Origin: Bacillus renqingensis
GTDB lineage: Bacteria; Bacillota; Bacilli; Bacillales; Cytobacillaceae
Length of the DNA stretch: 64,000 bases
Direction: 5' to 3'
Assembly: GCF_016464375.1 (NCBI RefSeq)
Contig: NZ_JADDIU010000008.1
Coordinates: forward strand, 1-64,000
The translations under genes and the position numbers were made by a program. The notes below the pieces were generated by a model. The model was not told the DNA's origin. It saw only the letters and a list, made by a program, of their open reading frames with translations, and searched no databases. Positions 51,382 through 58,822 of this stretch are shown here, in pieces; the stretch's first letter is position 1; every line of letters starts with the position of its first letter.

Positions 51382-51963
51382 ATGCGAAAACAAGCAGCCG
51401 GCACGGCCCTCCTGACAGCAGCCGCCTTGTTTATGGTGGAGCTTCCAGTACCGGAACCGAATAATTCGAGCGACAACCTACAGGATGACGATCAACCAAA
51501 TGTGGTATCCATGCCAAAAGGTCAGATTCCAGTCACCCTTGTGGAAACAATCGATGGCGATACCATCAAGGTGAAATTTATCGGTAAAATCGAAACGGTT
51601 CGCTATTTGTTAGTCGACACGCCGGAATCGAAAAAGTCGGGGGTGTGTGTCCAGCCCTATGCCAAGGAAGCGTTCTTACGGAATAACGAGTTGGTTAGAA
51701 ACGGCTCACTCACATTGGAACTGGAACAGGGAAGTACGAGAGATGGCTATGGGAGGTTGCTAGCCTATGTCTATGTCGACGGGAAATCGGTTCAGGAAAC
51801 GCTGTTACAAGAGGATTTGGCACGCGTAGGCTATATTATGAATCCACCCTATAAATATCTGAAACTATACAAAGACGATGAGAATTTGGCCAGACGCGGC
51901 CATATGAACATATGGAGTCGGAGTGGGTTTGTAACAAAATGGGGGTTTGCTGGGTGTGAATAA
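51382..51963 (+). CDS. exported thermonuclease-family nuclease
   Basis: This staphylococcal-nuclease-fold enzyme has VETIDGDTIKVKF, VRYLLVDTPES, RDGYGRLLAYVYVDG (catalytic Arg/Glu region) and ARRGHMNIW. The N-terminus (RKQAAGTALLTAAALFMV) is a signal peptide or anchor, followed by a linker rich in Asn and Asp, so it acts outside the cell on DNA or RNA. It follows the replication cassette. CAAGGGGGCC precedes ATG at some distance. Confidence 0.88.
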   Translation: MRKQAAGTALLTAAALFMVELPVPEPNNSSDNLQDDDQPNVVSMPKGQIPVTLVETIDGDTIKVKFIGKIETVRYLLVDTPESKKSGVCVQPYAKEAFLRNNELVRNGSLTLELEQGSTRDGYGRLLAYVYVDGKSVQETLLQEDLARVGYIMNPPYKYLKLYKDDENLARRGHMNIWSRSGFVTKWGFAGCE

Positions 51964-52119
51964 TGGTTTGGGGAATATAAGGGGGTACACATGTAAAAGG
52001 TATAGAGCTTATACAACAAAAAATAATATTTTTAAATTAATACTTAGGCATTAATCCAGTCGGTTAACTTAGAAAAAGGTAACTGATTTTTTTATTTTTA
52101 ACAAGAAACAAACGTTCCG

Positions 52120-52135
52120 TGACAATACGTTGTCA
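52120..52135. promoter_or_regulatory. palindrome TGACAA-TACG-TTGTCA
   Basis: A perfect 6-bp inverted repeat with a 4-bp loop, 63 bases before the small regulator fragment at 52198. It is a possible operator. Confidence 0.4.
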
Positions 52136-52197
52136 TAAACTTGTGTTACAATAAATTCAAGTTTAGGTAATGAGTTGGTAAAATGGAGGCATAATTT

Positions 52198-52314
52198 GTG
52201 GAACGCTTAATTCGATTATTGATAATTATTAATAAAATTCAAGCATCTCCAGGGATAAAGGCAGTGACCGGCCTGAGTAAAGAAGAATTATTGAAACTAG
52301 TGGAAAAAGAATAG
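52198..52314 (+). CDS. 38-aa fragment of a YafY/DeoR-type HTH regulator
   Basis: It reads MERLIRLLIIINKIQASPGI, the usual first helix of WYL/YafY-type regulators, then KAVTGLSKEELLKLVEKE. The HTH recognition helix is missing, so most of the gene has been deleted. GGAGG at eight bases and GTG start are intact, so a short peptide could still be made. A terminator cassette follows. Confidence 0.5.
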   Translation: MERLIRLLIIINKIQASPGIKAVTGLSKEELLKLVEKE

Positions 52315-52390
52315 ATGTTGGGACTGTCAGGAAGACTAGCTTGATTCTGACAGTATCTGTAATTGAATATATTGCCTCTAAGTTGCTCTC

Positions 52391-52446
52391 TTAGAGGGTC
52401 ATTCTACTGCTAGGCCGGACACGTTTCTGCATGTTCGGCCTTTTTT
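52391..52446 (+). repeat. terminator cassette copy 2
   Basis: AGAGGGTCATTCTACTGCTA then GGCCGGACACGT / GCATGTTCGGCC and TTTTTT. It is related to the copies at 47790 and 53118. Confidence 0.75.
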
Positions 52447-52522
52447 AAATTTTGAAATAGTTACATCAGCTTCTGACTTTAATAGTATTTCACACATGTT
52501 TTAGCGAGGTCAGAATCCATAG

Positions 52523-52792
52523 GAGCAATCAGCACTATGGATTCCTCCTCGATATCTGCAAGCTGATGAAGGAGAAACTTTTACTCAAAAAACAGGCAAG
52601 CCATTTTCATACGATGTATTTGGAAATTCAATCAAGTTAACGACAACCAATCAGATTGTGCCAAAAAGTCAGTTTGAAAGGGCTTTAGAATACATACCTT
52701 TGCAAAAGGTTACTGTCATTCAACACCTTAGAGCCCCATCCTATCTTAATGCAATATTAATGGGTCCCTGGATTAAGCAAAATGAATATTGA
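52523..52792 (+). pseudogene. C-terminal fragment of an unknown protein
   Basis: An open frame of 89 residues without any start codon reads ALWIPPRYLQADEGETFTQK, VFGNSIKLTTTNQIVPKSQF and ends LNAILMGPWIKQNEY. The composition is that of a real protein. It starts right after a TAG, so the 5' part is lost. I cannot name the family. Confidence 0.5.
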
Positions 52793-52978
52793 TAAAGCAG
52801 TTGTGGCAATCGTTGGGTTTTTTTATCAGAGATTAGACGTAAATTGCGAAAAAATTATTATGCATATTTACGGAGCATACGTTCTTAAAGTGGGGTAAAT
52901 GGTATAATATTATTGCAATAGAATAGGATTTCTCAAGGGTGGTCGGCTCACTCCCAAACAGAAAGGGGGTGATGCTGG

Positions 52979-53062
52979 ATGACAGTTTTTGAATTATTAA
53001 TGTTTGCGGTTGGATTTGCTAGTTTAATCGTAACCATCCTGTCATTTAACCGAAAAAAATAA
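52979..53062 (+). CDS. holin-like type I toxin, 27 aa
   Basis: It reads MTVFELLMFAVGFASLIVTI then LSFNRKK. This matches the putative holin-like toxin peptides of Bacillus (related to TxpA/BsrG), single membrane helices made under control of an antisense RNA. AAGGGGGTG lies six bases before the ATG. The -10 element TATAAT at about 52904 and a terminator immediately after complete the unit. The antitoxin would be an RNA on the minus strand overlapping the 3' end; no clear promoter for it was fixed. Confidence 0.8.
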   Translation: MTVFELLMFAVGFASLIVTILSFNRKK

Positions 53063-53098
53063 TCCACCCTTGATTTAGGCAACCGGGTGGATTATTTT
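53056..53098 (+). terminator. terminator of the holin-like toxin gene
   Basis: AATAATCCACCC / GGGTGGATTATT followed by TTGCCCC. It overlaps the stop codon, as in TxpA/BsrG-type loci. Confidence 0.75.
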
Positions 53099-53117
53099 GC
53101 CCCAAAAGCCGATCCCC

Positions 53118-53175
53118 TAAAAGGGAACCGTCTATTGCTGGACCGAACATGTAGCAGCATGTTTGGTCTTTTTTA
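53118..53175 (+). repeat. terminator cassette copy 3
   Basis: AAAGGGAACCGTCTATTGCT then GACCGAACATGT / GCATGTTTGGTC and a T-run. Confidence 0.75.
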
Positions 53176-53330
53176 ATTTATGAATTTACTAATTATATTA
53201 TAACCTATTAATAGCGATAGCAACAAATAAAGTTTAAAGCTTATTTTTAAAAAATGTAAATACTTGGATAAAATTGTCCTAAATAACGTGTTATACTTGA
53301 AATAAGATTAACCTGAAAGGGGGATTTACC

Positions 53331-53564
53331 ATGAGAAAAATGGATTTCTCCGAGTTAAATAAACAAATTTTTGAGAAGAAAAGTGATGTTGAACGAACCA
53401 TTTTAAGGTCTAAATCCCCTAATAGAATACTAAGAACAAGACCTCAGGATAAGGATGAGGCTAAGATACTGGACGAGTTATGTATTAGACGATGGAAAAA
53501 GGCTGAAGAGGCGGGAAAGATAAAATATTTAAGTAAGCGGGTGTGGTATTATGAATTCGATTAG
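53331..53564 (+). CDS. hypothetical protein, 77 aa
   Basis: A very charged, basic protein (MRKMDFSELNKQIFEKKSDV, ILRTRPQDKDEAKILDEL, ending KRVWYYEFD). AAAGGGGG lies seven bases before the ATG. The predicted structure is helical. No family is recognised. The gap 53565-53821 holds no intact gene. A frame there ending LFMVIQLVYALWFIGMAKN may be the tail of a lost membrane protein gene. Confidence 0.6.
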   Translation: MRKMDFSELNKQIFEKKSDVERTILRSKSPNRILRTRPQDKDEAKILDELCIRRWKKAEEAGKIKYLSKRVWYYEFD

Positions 53565-53821
53565 TGAAGAAAAGCAAAAGCTTTTTTGCACCACGGGTGG
53601 CCCTGAAACTAAGAACCCCGGCTCGCTAAAGCTTTAACGCGACGGGGGGGTCTAGACCCTGGATTTGATTCTTTATTTATGGTTATACAGCTTGTCTATG
53701 CCCTGTGGTTTATTGGAATGGCAAAAAATTAACTGAATCAGGTTAGCAATACATTATTGTTAATTGAAACAAGAAAGATAGGGTACTAATTTTTATTTCA
53801 TGGTAAAAGTGAGGCAATATC

Positions 53822-54265
53822 ATGGCAAATAAGAAAAATAACAAAAATAACACCCCAAGAAGGAAGCGATATTCTCGAGCTGGCCGTCTTCAAAACGCCA
53901 AGAAGTGGGCTGAACAATACAATGGAAAAAATCTTGCGAAGGGGTATAGTAAGTGGTTTGGTGTGGATCTATTATGTGCCATTACGGAATTGGAAATGCT
54001 GGGTTATCAATTTAAACAGTCCTATATAGAAGAGGTCAAGCGATCTCGTAAGGCTAAACAGATACAGAAGGAAAAAAGAAAGCTTGAAAACGCAAAAATG
54101 AAAGAGGATTTTGGGGATGAAACTTTTTATTTTATAGCAGGATATACTGAAAATGGAGTCCCTTTTGGTTTGACTCGGGGAGAAATGGAAGAAGATGATG
54201 AAAATATTATTTTGGATAAAAGTACAGTCATTCATCCTTTAGATGATGAGGGTTTGCCATTTTAA
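53822..54265 (+). CDS. hypothetical basic protein, 147 aa
   Basis: The N-terminus is extremely basic (MANKKNNKNNTPRRKRYSRA), the middle has GYSKWFGVDLLCAITELEML, a Lys-rich coiled segment follows, and the C-terminus is acidic (GEMEEDDENIILDKS). The charge split suggests nucleic-acid or partner binding. A GTGAGG site lies upstream of the ATG. No family is recognised. Its base composition is A-rich compared with the core genes. Confidence 0.65.
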   Translation: MANKKNNKNNTPRRKRYSRAGRLQNAKKWAEQYNGKNLAKGYSKWFGVDLLCAITELEMLGYQFKQSYIEEVKRSRKAKQIQKEKRKLENAKMKEDFGDETFYFIAGYTENGVPFGLTRGEMEEDDENIILDKSTVIHPLDDEGLPF

Positions 54266-54398
54266 GAATTCAGTTAGCGAAAGCCCTAGTTCTTCTAAAT
54301 TATAAGATAAATCATTGGTGGTTCAGAAATGATTGAATCATTTCTTGGTTGATCAATAGATTGCGCCTTAAATATATTTTCGAAACTGGATTATTTGT

Positions 54399-54725
54399 TT
54401 GTACTTACTGGACAGTAAAAGGATGCTTACTGACGACAAGATGTTGGCGGGCTTTTGCAACCGAGGAAAGCCAAGCATTGGTTTACCTGATAGAAAGAGA
54501 CCAAAGCATTTAGAATTATTATCTTTTCTTCACTTTCATTTGCCTAGGGAACTAGAGCTAGCTGTGACAAGGTTAGAACAGCTAAATAAGGGAATACTAC
54601 TATCCATAGTGAATGATATTCCGAAAGATATAATGAGCGATTTAGATAAAGAATGGGTTATCCGCCTTTTGCTTTACCGGAAAGATTGGATCCTAAATTG
54701 GTATGAAGGGAGTGTGAAAGCATGA
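54399..54725 (+). CDS. hypothetical protein coupled to the HIRAN gene, 108 aa
   Basis: A soluble protein with LPDRKRPKHLELLSFLHFHL, ELAVTRLEQLNKGILLSIVN and the C-terminal segment WVIRLLLYRKDWILNWYEG. It overlaps the start of the HIRAN-domain gene (ATGA at 54722), so the two are probably a functional pair. The start is uncertain: TTG at 54399, ATG at 54423 or ATG at 54441, none with a convincing ribosome binding site. No family is recognised. Confidence 0.6.
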   Translation: MYLLDSKRMLTDDKMLAGFCNRGKPSIGLPDRKRPKHLELLSFLHFHLPRELELAVTRLEQLNKGILLSIVNDIPKDIMSDLDKEWVIRLLLYRKDWILNWYEGSVKA

Positions 54726-55477
54726 GAAAGAGACCGTTTGAACTATGGCTGATTTGGCAAAACGTCGAGACAAGACAGCGTTACCATGTAGGTAGGTTGC
54801 TTCATGAAGATGGAGTATATACATTTTTATACGAAACGACAGGGTATAGACGGAAGTTGGCGGAAGCCATGGACAATGGATATCGACCTCACTTAGCATT
54901 CCCGAATACGAATAAGACATATACTTCCCGTACTCTATTTGGACCGTTTGCACGACGTTTACCGGATCCCCGAAGACCCGATTATCCATCTGTACTTCGG
55001 GAATTGGGACTTTCATCAGAGTGTTCGGAAATGGATATTTTACGGGCGACAGGCGGTATTTTAGCGACAGATTCCTATGAGTTTGTTTCACCAATATTGG
55101 TTGAGAATAACTACTTTGACTTGGATTTCTTTGTTGCAGGGTGGCGCTATTATAATGGTGATCAGGTGATTGACCAGCTCCAGGTGGGTGATAGTGTCGA
55201 GTTTTCATTAGAACCCGAAAATGATCATGACCATAAAGCAGTCGTTGTGATGTCTGTGAATGGTGAGAAGTTAGGTTTTATTCCCGCCTTCTACAGTGGT
55301 TGGATGTTTGAAATTATTGAGAAAAAATGCAACTATCAGGCAAAGGTATGGGCTATTCACCCACAGGCAGTCCCGCATCGTAAAGTTAGTATTTCTATTG
55401 CTGGCGAAGTGAACCAATTCGTTGATATTCAGGAAGTGCTAAACGATAAAGAGGAATTACAAGTCGTGATGTACTAA
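54722..55477 (+). CDS. HIRAN-domain protein with HipA-N-like N-terminus
   Basis: The C-terminal half (about residues 135-230) is a HIRAN domain: FFVAGWRYYNGDQVIDQLQ, VEFSLEPENDHDHKAVVV and KLGFIPAFYSGWM. HIRAN domains bind 3' ends of single-stranded DNA in repair helicases. The N-terminal half (LWLIWQNVETRQRYHVGRLL, LFGPFARRLPDPRRPDYP, DILRATGGILATDSYEFV) resembles the N-terminal segment of HipA-type kinases. No kinase domain follows. It is coupled to the 108-residue gene. It could be a DNA-sensing part of a stress or defence unit. That is inference. Confidence 0.72.
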   Translation: MRKRPFELWLIWQNVETRQRYHVGRLLHEDGVYTFLYETTGYRRKLAEAMDNGYRPHLAFPNTNKTYTSRTLFGPFARRLPDPRRPDYPSVLRELGLSSECSEMDILRATGGILATDSYEFVSPILVENNYFDLDFFVAGWRYYNGDQVIDQLQVGDSVEFSLEPENDHDHKAVVVMSVNGEKLGFIPAFYSGWMFEIIEKKCNYQAKVWAIHPQAVPHRKVSISIAGEVNQFVDIQEVLNDKEELQVVMY

Positions 55478-55571
55478 GCGTATGGAGCTAAATTGCATTC
55501 CAAATTTGCATACAATCATGGTACGATTTAAATAAAAATATGTAAACAACCAAACACGAATAATTTTTGGA

Positions 55572-55602
55572 AGGCTCTCTGCTTTTGCGGAGGGTCTTTT
55601 TA
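55572..55602 (+). terminator. terminator after the HIRAN gene
   Basis: GGCTCTCTGC / GCGGAGGGTC pairs with G-U, followed by TTTTT. Confidence 0.55.
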
Positions 55603-55697
55603 GATTAAATTGTGTGAATTTAAAAAAACACACCATGAAAAGCCATGTTAAGCCACCCAATCCCTGTGATAGAGTGTAAGGTGTAGAAATAGCATAG

Positions 55698-55735
55698 ATA
55701 CAGCCCTTGGAGGATAATCTGTCGGGGCTTTTTTA
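55698..55735 (+). terminator. hairpin with T-run
   Basis: AGCCC / GGGCT with a long loop, followed by TTTTTTAATT, just before the HNH fragment. Confidence 0.45.
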
Positions 55736-55757
55736 ATTGAGTATGGAGTTGAGAACA

Positions 55758-55874
55758 ATGCCAAAGAAACCAAAGAAGCCCTGCAAACATAACGGCTGCC
55801 CTTTGTTGACCGATGATAAGTATTGCGAGTTTCATGCAAAGATTCATGTAAATGATAGGCCAAATACAAGCTAG
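55758..55874 (+). pseudogene. 5' fragment of a phage HNH endonuclease gene
   Basis: It reads MPKKPKKPCKHNGCPLLTDD then KYCEFHAKIHVND. This is the zinc-binding N-terminus (C-x4-C ... C-x2-H) of small phage HNH nucleases. It then runs into a stop where another gene fragment begins (about 55855), so the catalytic HNH part is lost. Confidence 0.7.
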
Positions 55875-56112
55875 CGTGGGTACGATAACCGCTGGAGTTA
55901 AGCAAGAACGGGTTACAATTAGTTCCCGGATTGTAACAGGTAATAGTGGTGGGCCGGTTATTAATTTGCAAAATGAGGTTATTGGGATTGCCACAAAAGG
56001 ATTTAAAGACATTTCACCGAATTCGAAAGATGATTCGACTGCTGAGAGCATGATAGTAAAAATTGAAGATGTTTTGGCAGTTTCTTCTGAAATAAGTAAA
56101 ATATTATCGTAA
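55855..56112 (+). pseudogene. 3' fragment of a trypsin-like serine protease gene
   Basis: The open frame reads QIQASVGTITAGVKQERVTI and IVTGNSGGPVINLQNEVIGI, the C-terminal third of an S1-type protease with the nucleophile serine (GNSGGP). The catalytic His and Asp lie upstream and are missing. The first few residues come from the HNH fragment in another frame. Confidence 0.75.
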
Positions 56113-56146
56113 AAACAGAAAGCATCATTGATAGCTTTCTGTTTTT
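56112..56146 (+). terminator. terminator of the former serine protease gene
   Basis: AAAAACAGAAAGC / GCTTTCTGTTTTT directly at the stop codon. Confidence 0.85.
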
Positions 56147-56366
56147 CTGAAAAACTGGGCTTACTGAATTTCTCAAACAAGATTGCTGCTGAAAGCATAA
56201 AATTTCCTCAACATTCCTTCTTTTGTATTGATTTAAATACATTCATTTCCCCCACAACCAATATACAAATATATCGCTAGCATTTTTAAATAAGCCATTA
56301 GGTTTCTTAATATCAAAAAATGATATAATCAAAATAAAATTAAGAATGAACCGGAGGCGCATATGT

Positions 56367-56627
56367 ATGAAATGGTCTGAGGTACGCGAACATTTTCCAG
56401 AACGGTGTGTCTTAGTTGAAGCGTTAAAATCCGAATCGAGAGGAAAAGAAAGAATCATCAAACAAATGTCAGTAATTGGTGACTTTGAGAACGGCAATGC
56501 AGCATGGAAAGTGTATAAAAAACTACATGGGGAAAATCAAAATCGTGAATTATATATTTTTCACACGAATAACGAAGAAATAAAGGTAATTGAGCAGCCA
56601 TATATAGGAGTACGAAGAAGAGTATGA
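56367..56627 (+). CDS. 86-aa protein of the retropepsin module (copy 2)
   Basis: Same length as copy 1 at 46070, differing at about 8 positions (for example IIKQMSVIGDFENGN against IIEEMSVIDDYENGN). GGAGG lies nine bases before the ATG at 56367. A GTG-free extension to 56346 exists but overlaps the ribosome binding site. It overlaps the protease gene by four bases, exactly as in copy 1. Confidence 0.78.
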   Translation: MKWSEVREHFPERCVLVEALKSESRGKERIIKQMSVIGDFENGNAAWKVYKKLHGENQNRELYIFHTNNEEIKVIEQPYIGVRRRV

Positions 56628-57007
56628 GATTTCAAATGGATGACCACTTACCTCTAGTATCTGTTGAGATTGAATACAATGGGAACAAAAAGATATTCAA
56701 TAACGTATTGCTTGATACCGGCTGCTCTTCAACCATTTTAGATACAGATTTATGTGAAGAAGTCGGATTGATGCTCGATTTAGAAAATGCCATTACACGA
56801 AAGATGTATGGAATTGGCGGTACTGAAATTTGCATTGAGCAAAAAGTATACGGTATGAATATTGACGAGTTTCAACTTAATAATTTCACTATACAGCTCG
56901 GCGATGTTAGAGAAATGCATGGATTTGACTGCATCATCGGCAGTGACTTTTTTCTTGCAAATAAATTAATCATCGACTTTGAAAATATGGAAGTGCGAAA
57001 AAATTAG
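56624..57007 (+). CDS. retropepsin-like aspartic protease (copy 2)
   Basis: 127 residues with the catalytic VLLDTGCSSTILDTDL, flap segment MYGIGGTEI and GFDCIIGSDFF, differing from copy 1 at about 15 positions. All catalytic features are kept, so both copies look functional. A 3' remnant of a third copy lies at 59921-59978. The IS200/IS605 remnant begins about 90 bases downstream. Confidence 0.85.
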   Translation: MRFQMDDHLPLVSVEIEYNGNKKIFNNVLLDTGCSSTILDTDLCEEVGLMLDLENAITRKMYGIGGTEICIEQKVYGMNIDEFQLNNFTIQLGDVREMHGFDCIIGSDFFLANKLIIDFENMEVRKN

Positions 57008-57094
57008 GTTAAGGTAAACACCACTACATCAATATTTATCTGCCATCACCATCCAAGCCACGTGGAGACAGTAGTGTTGATGTCAAGAGTTGAA

Positions 57095-57576
57095 AAGTAG
57101 AAAACGGAAAAGTGTAGAAAAATCAAAACCACCAGTGTGAACTGGTGGTTTGCTCTGCGGCTGAAAGCCTCTCTTACCGGCCTCGGCCTAAAAGGCCCAC
57201 TGAAAGGGTTTCCCTTCTGCACCACATTCACACACCAATTCTAAAGAATTTCTTTATTTTTCCGATTTTTCTCCCCCGTAAATGGGTCAAATTCTTCGAA
57301 TAATGTTAACTGATCTGCCATATAGTCTTCTCTTAGCTGATTTCTAATATATTCTTGTATTTGTTTCTTGTTTCTGCCAACTGTATCGACGTAAAAACCT
57401 CGACACCAGGATTTCCGATTTCCATATCGATATTTCAAATTTGCATGTCGATCAAATATCATCAGACTGCTTTTCCCTTTTAGGTAACCCATGAATTGAG
57501 ATACACTTAATTTAGGTGGGATACTAACTAACATGTGGATATGATCCGGACAGGCATTTGCTTCATGAATGTTTCA
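57095..57576 (-). mobile_element. IS200/IS605-family element remnant
   Basis: It consists of the C-terminal two thirds of a Y1 transposase gene (57241-57573) and, downstream on the minus strand, a non-coding end with the stem AAACCACCAGT / ACTGGTGGTTT (57126-57151), the type of subterminal hairpin these elements use. The other end and the transposase 5' part are missing, cut where an FtsX fragment begins. Confidence 0.8.
57241..57573 (-). pseudogene. tnpA: truncated IS200/IS605 transposase TnpA
   Basis: The frame opens at about 57573 and reads IHEANACPDHIHMLVSIPPK, containing the HUH metal motif (HIH), and later VDTVGRNKKQIQEYIRNQL with the catalytic tyrosine region (YIRNQ). The first 50 or so residues are absent. 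From ATG at 57534 the frame encodes 97 residues. Without the intact N-terminus it is probably inactive. Confidence 0.82.
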
Positions 57577-58131
57577 GTGATCGGCAGGCTTAATCGAAAT
57601 ATAGTTTCAATTATTGCCATAGCATTGCCAACATCATTGTTAATTCTATTCCTATACGTATCTTTTCGTTTAAATGGGGTGTTGTATACTTCCTGGTTAG
57701 GACAATACGTATCCATGGAAGTTGGTACACCGCATTATGCTGCAGTTGCCATTTCAGTAATGATTGCCATTTTAACGACAGCGGAAATTTTATGGCAAAA
57801 TATGAAGGAACGTAGTCATGAAATTTCTTTATTAAAAGCATTAGGTTGGAAAAATAAACATGTACGATATATGGTGTTGCTGGAAGGGGCAGTTATTGGA
57901 TTGTTGGGGGGACTTTTTGGTGGTCTCATTTCACTGGTAATCATATATTTTATGTACGGACTTATTTCATTTAGTGAAATAGGGTTACCGCTTATTACCT
58001 GTCTTAGCCCAATTCTTGTTGGAATTATTGGAGGATGGATTCCCTCAAGAATGGCAATGAAAATGGAGCCTGTTGAAGGGATGAAAGGAATCGGAACTAT
58101 AAAGTGGAATTTCAATTTAGATATTGAATGA
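57574..58131 (+). pseudogene. 3' fragment of an FtsX-family ABC permease gene
   Basis: The frame encodes three membrane segments of an FtsX domain (SIIAIALPTSLLILFLYVSF, KERSHEISLLKALGWKNKH, LLEGAVIGLLGGLFGGLISL) and the usual end GGWIPSRMAMKMEPVEGMKG. The N-terminal half is lost at the junction with the IS remnant. An ATP-binding partner is not visible. Confidence 0.75.
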
Positions 58132-58385
58132 AATCCACAGCTTGAAAGTCGGTTTAAAGAAAGTGCAGAACAATACAAGAACGGACTTGAAATCACCCCC
58201 TCAGACCTTTTAAAGTCACTTTCGAAAAGGGATTCCAGGTAATGGAAAGCCGTATGTGATTTAGGCCCCTGCTGTTAGAAAAAAACTTATTGAATTTAGA
58301 AGTTCAAGGATTTAAATCAGAAGAAACACTAGGTTTTATTTCTCAACTTGAAAATATTCAGGTGCTTATTCCTACAGCATTGTAA
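58132..58385 (+). pseudogene. unidentified gene fragments
   Basis: Short frames reading PQLESRFKESAEQYKNGLEI (to a stop at about 58241) and LNLEVQGFKSEETLGFISQL (to a stop at 58384) look protein-like but lack starts. They may be parts of one or two lost genes. No family is recognised. Confidence 0.35.
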
Positions 58386-58444
58386 ATTACTCATATTTCT
58401 AATAAGCTAAGAGTAACACTTATATAGAAAAGGGATGGCTGGAA

Positions 58445-58684
58445 ATGGAGGAGAAGCTTAAGGAACTTACTCTGTTATTGTTATATTTAACATCTTGGAA
58501 AGAGGATGAACTGCCTATAGAAATGAGAAGAAGCTGGAAGGGATATCCGTTCGATGTCTTAAATGAACTTTCGGACGAGGATTTTATTCGTGGAAGTATT
58601 AGGTCTAAATCTGTTTATTTAACGGAAGCAGGTATCAAAGAGGCTAAGGCTTTAATGAAGAAATACCAAATTAATGATGTTTAA
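58445..58684 (+). CDS. DUF6429-like small protein, 79 aa
   Basis: This compact protein has LKELTLLLLYLTSWKEDELP, RRSWKGYPFDVLNELSDEDF and SKSVYLTEAGIKEAKALMKK, a pattern I associate with DUF6429, which has a winged-helix look. GGCTGG precedes the ATG; the site is weak. The function is unknown. It stands alone among fragments. Confidence 0.7.
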   Translation: MEEKLKELTLLLLYLTSWKEDELPIEMRRSWKGYPFDVLNELSDEDFIRGSIRSKSVYLTEAGIKEAKALMKKYQINDV

Positions 58685-58822
58685 AGGATAAAAGCAAGGA
58701 AATAATTACTTTCTAAGTAAAATTAAAGTTTCATCTTGTGATTATGATAGTGGTTGCTCACAAAATTTTGTGTTTTAAAAAAGGTAAATTTGTAACAGTA
58801 ATAGATGAAAGGGAGAAAAGGT

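Noticed and set aside
57046-57231. 61-residue minus-strand frame beside the transposase
   Set aside because: It covers the non-coding end of the IS200/IS605 element, including its hairpin.
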